From Janthinobacterium sp. 64 (GTDB taxonomy: Bacteria; Pseudomonadota; Gammaproteobacteria; Burkholderiales; Burkholderiaceae_D): a stretch of DNA of 64,000 nucleotides. Shown here piece by piece: positions 10,461 to 20,243 of the stretch. The notes below the pieces were generated by a model. That model saw only the letters and a program-made list of their open reading frames with translations. It made no database searches and had not been told where the DNA came from. The stretch covers positions 1,612,001 to 1,676,000 of the forward strand of contig NZ_PHUG01000001.1 of NCBI RefSeq assembly GCF_002813325.1, given 5' to 3'. Both the position numbers and the translations under genes were made by a program. How positions within the stretch are numbered: the stretch's first letter is position 1; each line of letters opens with the position of its first letter.

Positions 10461-10507
10461 GTTGTGCGTTTATTCAGGGGATCGCCGTTGATCCGTACCT
10501 TCTGTTT

Positions 10508-10524
10508 AGCAAGCGCCGTGCCAG
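10508..10524 (-). promoter_or_regulatory. Sigma-54 promoter of the nitrate assimilation operon
   Basis: Minus strand reads CTGGCACGGCGCTTGCT, matching the -24/-12 consensus YTGGCACG-N4-TTGCW, with exactly 10 bp between the GG and GC. Transcription should begin near 10497, leaving about 155 nt of leader before narK, enough to hold the two hairpins and the terminator. Sigma-54 use implies an enhancer-binding activator, most likely NtrC. Confidence 0.85.
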
Positions 10525-10585
10525 CTTGCCGCAGGGGCAAATCGCCTTATCGGTACGAGGTTTGCGCCAGATCATGGCCAATCAC

Positions 10586-10612
10586 GGTGCAAACACGCCA
10601 CTTGCTGGTGCA
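10586..10612. promoter_or_regulatory. Candidate NtrC enhancer sites (two GGTGCA half-sites)
   Basis: Two GGTGCA half-sites (10586-10591 and 10607-10612) lie 21 bp, two helical turns, apart, about 90 and 110 bp upstream of the predicted sigma-54 start. Each has only a degenerate partner for the other half of the TGCACC-N5-GGTGCA consensus. Position and phasing fit an NtrC enhancer; sequence support is partial. Confidence 0.5.
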
Positions 10613-10675
10613 TGCGGGAACCAGCGATGGCAATTCTTGTCTAAATACCATTCGAAGTCGTCGCGGGAGGCCACA

Positions 10676-12364
10676 ATGGTCAAGACACTGCGCCGCTGGC
10701 GGCCACCGTGGCTGGCTTGCGCGTGCGTCGGCGTGTTGCTCATTACGTGGAGCAACACCGCTGCCGCGCAAGAGGCCAAGGAACACAGCGAACTCGATGC
10801 CACCGTCGTCGCGCCCTTCCGCGCCGCGCACGGCGAGCGGGTCACGCAGGCGCGCACATTTGTCCTGCGCCTCGCCTATCCCGACACAGGCCGCTCGCAT
10901 GCGGTGCGCTGGAGCCTGACCTTGTCCGGCCCCGGCCCGCAAGGTGCCGTGCTGCGGCGCTGGTCGGGCACGGAACAGGTGGGGACCAAAGGCAAAAGCG
11001 TGAACTTGCCCTGGGATGGCCGCGCCGACGCCGATGCGCGCGAACGGCGCGTGCTGGCGCCGGACGGCTTTTACGAACTGCGCTTGCTGGCCGTGGCCGA
11101 TGCGGGCACGCCGCAAGAGGCGCAAGTGGCGCAGCAATGGCACATCCAGGTGCAGCGGGGTGCCAGCACGGCACCTGCGGTGCCCGCCTTCCAGGCCGGC
11201 CTGCAACAATTGTCCCGCCTGGAAGGCCAGGTCGACTACCGCATCGTCTACGCCAACCTGCACAGCCAGACGCGCCACAGCGACGGCGGCGCGGCGCTCG
11301 ACGCCTGCCATGGCGCGCAGGAGCCGCAAACGGCGCCCTACGGCCCCATCGACGCCTATATGTATGCGCAGCAACATGGCCTGGACGCCTTGCTGACCTC
11401 CGAACACAACCATATGTATGACGGCTCGGACGGCACCAACGCCGCCGCCGTGCCGGCAGAAGCCAAGGCCCTTTACCAGACGGGACTGGCCGAAGCGGCC
11501 GCCTACACGGCCGCCCACCCGGGCTTCCTGGCCCTGTACGGCATGGAATGGGGCGTCATCAACAAGGGTGGCCATCTAAATATCTTCAATAGCGAGCAGT
11601 TGCTGGGCTGGGAACGCAATGCCAGCGGCGAGCTGCTGGCCGATGTGGAAACGCCGAAGGGCGATTACGCGGGCCTGTACAGCTTGATGCGCGAACGGGG
11701 CTGGATCGGCCAGTTCAACCACCCGGCGCCAGCGGGCCAGTTTCTCGTCAACGGCCAGCCGCTGGGCTACACACAAGATGGCGACGCGGCCATGGTGCTG
11801 TGCGAAGTGATGAACACGTCCGCGTTTTCCACGAACGACGAGGAAACGGAAAACCGGCGCAGCAATTACGAGGCGGCTTGCAACCGGGCCCTGGCAGCGG
11901 GCTACCACCTGGCCTTCAGCAGCAACCAGGATAACCACTGCGCCAACTGGGGCGCGTCGTATGGCAACCGCACGGCCGTGCTGGTGGCCAGCGCGGCCGC
12001 CGGCATGCCCGTGTCACGCGAACAATTCCTCGACGCGCTGCGCGCGCGCCGCGTCTTTGCCACGATGGACAAGCACGCGCAATTGCTGTTCACGGCGAAT
12101 GGCAGGCTGATGGGCGAGCGCTTCGATAACCGAGGGTCGCTGCGCCTGGCCACCCATTTCAGCAACAGCGCGGGGCGGCAAGCGGCGGTCATCGCCATCT
12201 TGCACGGCGTGCCGGGCGGCAACGGCTCCGTGACCCAAATATCGGACCAGGCCGAGCTCACCGTCACGCCCGCGCCGGGCCCCCACTTCTATTACGCGCG
12301 CCTGACGCAGGACGACGGCAATATCGTCTGGTCGGCGCCCGTGTGGGTCAATCAGCTGCCTTGA
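10676..12364 (+). CDS. Exported PHP-domain (CehA/McbA-like) metallohydrolase
   Basis: 562 aa with a signal peptide (hydrophobic run LACACVGVLLITW, cleavage near AAAQEA). After a beta-rich N-terminal region of about 160 residues comes the PHP-type hydrolase: LHSQTRHSDG (motif I, H replaced in the usual HxHT), LDALLTSEHNH (motif II), EWGVINKGGHLNIF, GQFNHP and SSNQDNH, all metal-ligand-rich segments. CehA/McbA relatives hydrolyse phosphoesters or carbamates; the substrate here is unknown. Start chosen at 10676 because GGGAGG lies 5 bp upstream; the longer frame runs through the nitrate operon control region. It is transcribed divergently from narK. Confidence 0.8.
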   Translation: MVKTLRRWRPPWLACACVGVLLITWSNTAAAQEAKEHSELDATVVAPFRAAHGERVTQARTFVLRLAYPDTGRSHAVRWSLTLSGPGPQGAVLRRWSGTEQVGTKGKSVNLPWDGRADADARERRVLAPDGFYELRLLAVADAGTPQEAQVAQQWHIQVQRGASTAPAVPAFQAGLQQLSRLEGQVDYRIVYANLHSQTRHSDGGAALDACHGAQEPQTAPYGPIDAYMYAQQHGLDALLTSEHNHMYDGSDGTNAAAVPAEAKALYQTGLAEAAAYTAAHPGFLALYGMEWGVINKGGHLNIFNSEQLLGWERNASGELLADVETPKGDYAGLYSLMRERGWIGQFNHPAPAGQFLVNGQPLGYTQDGDAAMVLCEVMNTSAFSTNDEETENRRSNYEAACNRALAAGYHLAFSSNQDNHCANWGASYGNRTAVLVASAAAGMPVSREQFLDALRARRVFATMDKHAQLLFTANGRLMGERFDNRGSLRLATHFSNSAGRQAAVIAILHGVPGGNGSVTQISDQAELTVTPAPGPHFYYARLTQDDGNIVWSAPVWVNQLP

Positions 12365-12554
12365 GGAGGCCGCCTCGCCTGTATCGCACCGCAGATTCTG
12401 CGGCGTGCTTCCATTCCAGCAAACAATATTGGAAAAGTAAGTATTTTTTCAGGTAGCCGCCCATAGACACTGGTTCCCCGCAGCAATCCATGGCACCATG
12501 GCTGCGCCGTTTTGCCCGCAACGCGGCCTCCATCGGACCAACCAGGAACCCTCT

Positions 12555-14660
12555 ATGTCGTCATATCGCATTCTCGCCGGCAGCATGCTGCTCGGCCTGG
12601 CCGCAGCGGGCATTGCCCATGCGCAAGCTCCTTCCCCCGCCGCCGCCAATACCGATCCCCATTTGTGGCTGGAAGACGTTCTCGGCGACAAGCCGCTGGC
12701 CTGGGTCAAGCAGCACAATGCCGTCACCACCAAAGAACTGGAGGCCCGGCCCGGCTTCCCTGCCCTGCAGGCGCGCCTGAAAACCATCCTCAACTCGAAG
12801 GAACGCATTCCCTACGTCAGCAAGGAAGGCGAGTTTTACTACAATTTCTGGCGCGATGCGCAGCATGTGCGCGGCATCTGGCGCCGTACCACGCTGGCGC
12901 AGTACCAGCAGGCCGAACCCGCCTGGGAAACCGTGATCGACCTCGACCAACTGGCCGCCGGCGAGAGTGAAAACTGGGTCTGGGGCGGCGCGTCCTGCCT
13001 GTATCCGAAGGGCGAACGCTGCCTCATTTCCCTGTCGCGCGGCGGCGGCGACGCCAAGGTGGTGCGCGAATACGACGTGGCCAAGCGCGCCTTCGTCGAC
13101 GGCGGTTTTACCTTGCCGGAAGCGAAGGGCAGCGCCAGCTGGATCGACCAGGATACCCTGTTCGTCTCCACCGATTTCGGCCCCGGCACGATGACCAGTT
13201 CGGGCTACCCGCGCATCATCAAACAGTGGCAGCGCGGCACGCCGCTGGCGCAAGCGCAAACCTTGTACGAAGCCAAGGCCGACGACTTGAGCGCGGGCGC
13301 CTACAAGGACTTCACGCCCGGCCACGAACACCAGTTCATCGAGCGGCAAATCGATTTCTACAGCGGAGAAATGTTCCTGCGCGACGGCGCCGACTTGAAG
13401 AAAGTGCCGAAGCCGGACGACGCCACGGCCTTCACCGTGCGCGACCAATTGATCATCACCCTGCGCTCGGACTGGAAAGTCAACGGCAAAACCTACCTGC
13501 AAGGCTCATTGCTGGCGACCGACTTCAAGGCCTTCATGCAGGGCAAGCAGGTGCTGGAAGTGCTGTACGCGCCCACGTCCACATCGTCGCTGGATAATGT
13601 CACGGCGACGAAATCGACCATCCTCGTCACCACCCTGGACAAAGTGAAAAACCGCCTGACGGAACTGCGCCACGTGAACGGCAAGTGGCAGCGCCGCGCC
13701 GTCGACGCGCCGAAACTGGGCACCCTGGCCGTCAGCGCGCTCGATTCCGTCGACTCGGACCAGTACTTCCTGACGGTGACGGACTTCCTCAACCCGACCA
13801 CCCTGTACCTGGCCACGGCGCAAAGCGACCAGCGCACGAAAATCAAGTCGCTGCCCGCCTACTACGACGCGGCGCCATACAAGGTGGAGCAGTTCGAATC
13901 GACGTCGAAGGATGGCACGAAAGTGCCGTATTTCGCCATCATGGGCAAGAAGACGAAGTTCGATGGCAGCAATCCCACCGTGCTGTATGGCTACGGCGGC
14001 TTCGAAGTGTCGCTCAAACCGAGCTACAGCGGCACCACGGGCGTGGCGTGGCTGGAAAAAGGCGGCGTGTACGTGCTGGCGAATATCCGCGGCGGCGGCG
14101 AATTCGGCCCCCGCTGGCACCAGGCGGCATTGAAGGAAAACCGCCAGCGCGCATATGACGACTTCATCTCGGTGGCACAGGACCTGATCAAGCGCAAAGT
14201 CACCAGTCCGCGCCACCTGGGCATCATGGGCGGCAGCAATGGCGGCCTGCTGACGGGCGCCGTGCTGGTGCAGCGTCCCGATCTGTTCAACGCCGTCGTC
14301 AGCCAGGTGCCGCTGCTCGACATGCGCCGCTATAACAAGATGCTGGCGGGCGCCTCGTGGATGGGAGAATACGGCGACCCGGACGTGGCGGAACAATGGG
14401 CCTACATCAGCAAGTACTCGCCGTACCAGAACGTCTTCAAGGACAAAAAGTATCCGCGCGTGCTGTTTACTACCTCCACGCGCGATGACCGGGTCCACCC
14501 TGGCCATGCGCGCAAGATGGTGGCGAAGATGGAAGAGCAAGGCCACGACGTGCTGTACTGGGAAAACACGGAAGGCGGCCATGCGGGTGCGGCCAACAAC
14601 GACCAGCAGGCGCTGATGTGGGCGCTGACCTACACCTTCCTGCACGAGCAGCTGAAGTAA
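12555..14660 (+). CDS. Prolyl oligopeptidase family serine peptidase (S9A), exported
   Basis: 701 aa with a signal peptide (ILAGSMLLGLAAAGIAHAQA). An N-terminal beta-propeller-like region (about 60-420) precedes an alpha/beta-hydrolase domain with catalytic Ser561 in GGSNGG, an Asp in DDRVHP (about 644) and His676 in EGGHAG. It probably cleaves proline-containing peptides in the periplasm. Start at 12555 is preferred over the longer frame from 12498 because it gives a clean signal peptide and has AGGAACC upstream. It ends 9 bp before an inverted-repeat element that separates it from a convergent GST gene. Confidence 0.93.
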   Translation: MSSYRILAGSMLLGLAAAGIAHAQAPSPAAANTDPHLWLEDVLGDKPLAWVKQHNAVTTKELEARPGFPALQARLKTILNSKERIPYVSKEGEFYYNFWRDAQHVRGIWRRTTLAQYQQAEPAWETVIDLDQLAAGESENWVWGGASCLYPKGERCLISLSRGGGDAKVVREYDVAKRAFVDGGFTLPEAKGSASWIDQDTLFVSTDFGPGTMTSSGYPRIIKQWQRGTPLAQAQTLYEAKADDLSAGAYKDFTPGHEHQFIERQIDFYSGEMFLRDGADLKKVPKPDDATAFTVRDQLIITLRSDWKVNGKTYLQGSLLATDFKAFMQGKQVLEVLYAPTSTSSLDNVTATKSTILVTTLDKVKNRLTELRHVNGKWQRRAVDAPKLGTLAVSALDSVDSDQYFLTVTDFLNPTTLYLATAQSDQRTKIKSLPAYYDAAPYKVEQFESTSKDGTKVPYFAIMGKKTKFDGSNPTVLYGYGGFEVSLKPSYSGTTGVAWLEKGGVYVLANIRGGGEFGPRWHQAALKENRQRAYDDFISVAQDLIKRKVTSPRHLGIMGGSNGGLLTGAVLVQRPDLFNAVVSQVPLLDMRRYNKMLAGASWMGEYGDPDVAEQWAYISKYSPYQNVFKDKKYPRVLFTTSTRDDRVHPGHARKMVAKMEEQGHDVLYWENTEGGHAGAANNDQQALMWALTYTFLHEQLK

Positions 14661-14669
14661 AGTGGTGGT

Positions 14670-14714
14670 GTCGGATTACGCGCTCACGCGCCTCGGCGGC
14701 CCCGCTAATCCGAC
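14670..14714. repeat. REP-like palindromic repeat, copy 1
   Basis: A 45-bp element bounded by GTCGGATTA and its exact complement TAATCCGAC. A second copy at 43477-43521 matches at 42 of 45 positions. It lies between convergent genes (prolyl oligopeptidase and GST), where a hairpin could act as a bidirectional transcript end. Short palindromes with GTCGGATTA...TAATCCGAC ends are common intergenic repeats in proteobacteria. Confidence 0.75.
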
Positions 14715-14752
14715 CTACCCAACATCACCGGCCTGCCCGGCTGCGGTATTCC

Positions 14753-15376
14753 TTACTTCGCCTGCGCGCTGGGGCGCTCGGCGATGCGGTCGCGGTAGGC
14801 CTGCAGGTTCTGCAACCCTTCCGCGCCCGGCCGGTACTTCATCAGGCCGCGCGCAAATTCCAGCGCGCAGAAGGCCGTGATGTCGGCAATCGTGAAACGC
14901 TCGCCAGCGATGTACGGCTGGCCGGCCAGCACCTGGTCCAGCCACTGCGCCGTTTCGCGCAGCTTGCCCGCCTGCGCCGTGGCGAAATCGGGGAACTGCG
15001 GGTTTTCCAGCGCCACCAGGGCCGGATGGCCGTGACGCACCCAGTTGGCGGCGGCGCTGAACAAATGCAGTTCCACGCGGCGGTCAGCCATCTCGATAAA
15101 CGCGCGCTCCTCGAATCCCTCGCCCATCAGGTTCGGCTGCGGCTGCAAACCTTCCAGGTAGGTGCAGATGGCGCGCGTCTCGGTCAGCACGCGCCCGTCC
15201 GCCAGTTCCAGCACGGGCACCCGGCCCAGCGGGTTTTTCGCCAGGAAGGCGGGATCGCGGTGCTGGCCCGCCATCAGGTCGAGCGCCACTTCCTCAATGC
15301 CGGTGATGCCCTTCTCGGCGATGAACATGGTGACGCGGCGCGGATTGGGCGTGCGGGGGCTGATGGTCAGTTTCAT
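14753..15376 (-). CDS. Glutathione S-transferase family protein
   Basis: 207 aa with an N-terminal thioredoxin-like domain (MKLTISPRTPNPRRVTMFI; cis-Pro segment NPLGRVPVLEL and the glutathione-contacting ETRAIC) and an all-helical C-terminal domain (AGERFTIADITAFCALEF). The first helix has SPRTPNPRRV, where a Ser or Cys could act on glutathione. The start is taken at 15376, where the domain begins; the upstream frame is non-homologous. Its Shine-Dalgarno is weak. Substrate unknown; likely detoxification. Confidence 0.88.
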   Translation of the reverse strand: MKLTISPRTPNPRRVTMFIAEKGITGIEEVALDLMAGQHRDPAFLAKNPLGRVPVLELADGRVLTETRAICTYLEGLQPQPNLMGEGFEERAFIEMADRRVELHLFSAAANWVRHGHPALVALENPQFPDFATAQAGKLRETAQWLDQVLAGQPYIAGERFTIADITAFCALEFARGLMKYRPGAEGLQNLQAYRDRIAERPSAQAK

Positions 15377-15588
15377 GTGCGTGGGTCTCGTCTCGTTATG
15401 GTTGTTCACAATCATACCAGCGCACGGCAGCCGCGCGACGGCCCTGGCGCGTTGACTTTGCCCCCGTTTCGCCTTAGATTGCCGTACGGGAACGCTGGCC
15501 ACCAGTTTCAGCGATGTCCCCAACACGTCACTCACGCCCGCAGCCTATCCGGCTGGCGGGCGTTTTATCCATGAAACCAGGGCATACC

Positions 15589-18294
<2,706 letters not shown>

Positions 18295-18302
18295 ATGGAA
18301 TT

Positions 18303-18322
18303 CCCGGCGCCACGGCGCCGGG
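18303..18322. other. GC-rich hairpin downstream of the M1 peptidase
   Basis: CCCGGCGCC and GGCGCCGGG are exact complements separated by two bases, 9 bp after the M1 peptidase stop. There is no T-run on either strand, so it is not a canonical intrinsic terminator; it may still mark the transcript end or stabilise the 3' end. Confidence 0.45.
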
Positions 18323-18830
18323 ATGTGATCAACACCGATGAAAACGCAGGCAAAAAAGACCGGCATCGCAAAGTGCGGTAGCCGGTTGAAACGCTGTTTC
18401 AGAGCGCAGGGATAAACTGGGAAAAACAGGAAAGCGGAAATCGTGCCGGTCATTGAGGTGTCCGGCAACCCTGCGCCCGGGGTTTCCGTGCGCCATGTAT
18501 CCACTATGCCAGCCCTTCGCCGACACAGGCTTAGGACTTCATTAAATCCCCGCACTATCCCTGCACTTTCCCTGCCCCGCCCTGCGATTATTACTACAAA
18601 ACAAGTTTCACGTGTCTGGTGCCGATGCTTGAGCTCACCGGCTAAGCTGTTGAGTCATGCCTGCATCCTATCGCTCCCGGAACGTAGTGACTTGCGCAAC
18701 GCATGCTGTGTGCCAACAAAAGCATCATAACAGCGTCATATGACCGCCTTATGACGTAGCTCTAACATTGCACGCGCGCCGCCGCGCCGATCGCGTACTA
18801 TTCCCCCATCGTCCTTGTTCCTTCTGCCCC
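18323..18830. other. 508-bp intergenic stretch without a convincing gene
   Basis: Short open frames on both strands (for example 18443-18730 plus and 18329-18526 minus) have no recognisable motif, poor upstream signals and unlikely composition, so none is called. The right end is less GC-rich than the genes and holds the inverted repeat at 18734-18756. Confidence 0.6.
18734..18756. promoter_or_regulatory. Inverted repeat upstream of the YceI-like lipoprotein gene
   Basis: CGTCATA (18734-18740) and TATGACG (18750-18756) form an exact 7-bp inverted repeat with a 9-bp spacer, 74 bp before the start at 18831. Its place suggests an operator; no regulator is identified. Confidence 0.35.
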
Positions 18831-19559
18831 ATGTTCAGCCAGAACCTTCGCACCGTTTTCCTGCTCGCCTGCGCCGTGCTGGCCGCTTGCACGCCCTTGC
18901 CGCCCGCCCCTGCCCCTGCTTTCACGCCGGCTACCCCTGCCGCCACATCCGCGCCCGCGTGGCAGCGGCCCGGCGTGCAGTTACTGTACATCGCGCCCGA
19001 AGAATCGCTGCTGACCATCACCGTGCGGCGCGGCGGCGCGCTGGCCCGCCTGGGACATGACCACGTGATCGCCAGCCGCACCTTGCAAGGCGTGGTGGCG
19101 CCCGCGCCGGGACGCGCGCAATTCCAGTTCCGGCTCGACCAGATGAGTGTGGATGAAGAGGGCTTGCGCCAGGCGGCCGGCCTGACGACGACGCCGTCGG
19201 CCGACGCCATCGCCGGCACGCGCCACAACATGCTGGTGCGCGTGCTGGACGCCGAGCGTTATCCGTGGGTCAGCATCGCGGCGCGCCGCACGGGCGACAA
19301 GGAAGTGCTTGAGGCGGACATCACCTTGCATGGCGTGACGCGCACGGTGCAACTGCCGGTGCGCATCGAGCAAGCGGCCGATGGCCACAGCATTCAGGCC
19401 AGCGGCAGCCTGCTGTTGAAACAGAGCGACTTCGGCATCGTGCCGTTCGCCATCCTGGGCGGCGCCATAGCCGTGCAGGATCAGATGGAACTGGCGTTTC
19501 GCATTACCGCCCGGCAAGAACTCAGCGCGCCAGGATCAGGCGCAAGCCCAGACCGATGA
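18831..19559 (+). CDS. YceI-like domain lipoprotein
   Basis: 242 aa with a lipoprotein signal: hydrophobic FLLACAVLAAC with the lipobox LAAC at about residues 17-20. A proline/alanine-rich linker (about 22-42) is followed by a YceI-like lipocalin fold (ARLGHDHVIASRTLQG; GTRHNMLVRVL; ITLHGVTRTVQLPV). YceI proteins bind isoprenoid-type lipids or quinone-like molecules; the ligand here is unknown. The last 38 bp overlap the convergent lysE-like gene. It differs from the second, soluble YceI protein of this window (50480-51046). Confidence 0.82.
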   Translation: MFSQNLRTVFLLACAVLAACTPLPPAPAPAFTPATPAATSAPAWQRPGVQLLYIAPEESLLTITVRRGGALARLGHDHVIASRTLQGVVAPAPGRAQFQFRLDQMSVDEEGLRQAAGLTTTPSADAIAGTRHNMLVRVLDAERYPWVSIAARRTGDKEVLEADITLHGVTRTVQLPVRIEQAADGHSIQASGSLLLKQSDFGIVPFAILGGAIAVQDQMELAFRITARQELSAPGSGASPDR

Positions 19560-20151
19560 AGATGGTGCCGGCCACGCGGTCCAGCCACAGGCCCGCGCGC
19601 GGGCGGCGGTTGAGCCACAGGCCGACGGCACCGGAAAAATAGCCGAGCAGGCAGAACAGCACGCAAGCCTGCGCCGTAAAGACCAGGCCCAGCTGCGCCG
19701 TCTGCCAGCTGGCATTGCCCTGGCCCGCGACGATAAACTGCGGCAAGAACGACAGAAAAAACAGCACGACTTTCGGATTGATACTGTTGGCAAACAGTCC
19801 TTTGCCGAACAGGCGCAGCAAGGACTCGTCGGGCAAGGCGCCCGCGCCATCGACTCTGGCGCCGCCACGGCTGCGCAAGGCGCCGATGCCCAGCCACACC
19901 AGGTACAGGCCGCCAACCACTTTCAGCGCCGTAAATGCCGTGGGCGAGGCGGCCAGCAGGGCCGACACGCCGATGGTCGCCAGCACCGTATGCGTGAGGC
20001 AGCCAAGGGCGCAGCCCAGGCCGAATGCCATGCCCTGGCGGCGTCCGCGCGACATGCCCACGCCCAGCACCATCAGGTTGTCGGGGCCGGGACTGGCGGT
20101 GATCAAAACGGCGGCGGCCAGGAAGGCCAGGAACTGGTCGGGACTGAGCAT
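19522..20151 (-). CDS. LysE/RhtB family amino-acid exporter
   Basis: 209-aa inner-membrane protein with about six TM segments and the LysE signature SPGPDNLMVLGVGMSRGRR (about 21-39). The block GLFANSINPKVVLFFLSFLP lies in the middle. Family members export amino acids (Lys, Thr, homoserine) or related metabolites; the substrate is not predictable. The start at 20151 (MLSPDQFL) places the protein at family length; the longer frame to 20211 is not needed. Confidence 0.9.
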   Translation of the reverse strand: MLSPDQFLAFLAAAVLITASPGPDNLMVLGVGMSRGRRQGMAFGLGCALGCLTHTVLATIGVSALLAASPTAFTALKVVGGLYLVWLGIGALRSRGGARVDGAGALPDESLLRLFGKGLFANSINPKVVLFFLSFLPQFIVAGQGNASWQTAQLGLVFTAQACVLFCLLGYFSGAVGLWLNRRPRAGLWLDRVAGTIFIGLGLRLILAR

Positions 20152-20243
20152 GGTGAACTCGCGGGCAAAAGCCGCCATGATACCGGAGCGCTCGCCATGC
20201 CGGCAGAACATGAGTGACCGTGCGCCACCAAGAGTCGATTAAA

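Noticed and set aside
18443..18730. Possible small gene in the gap after the M1 peptidase
   Set aside because: No Shine-Dalgarno, no motif and unlikely composition.
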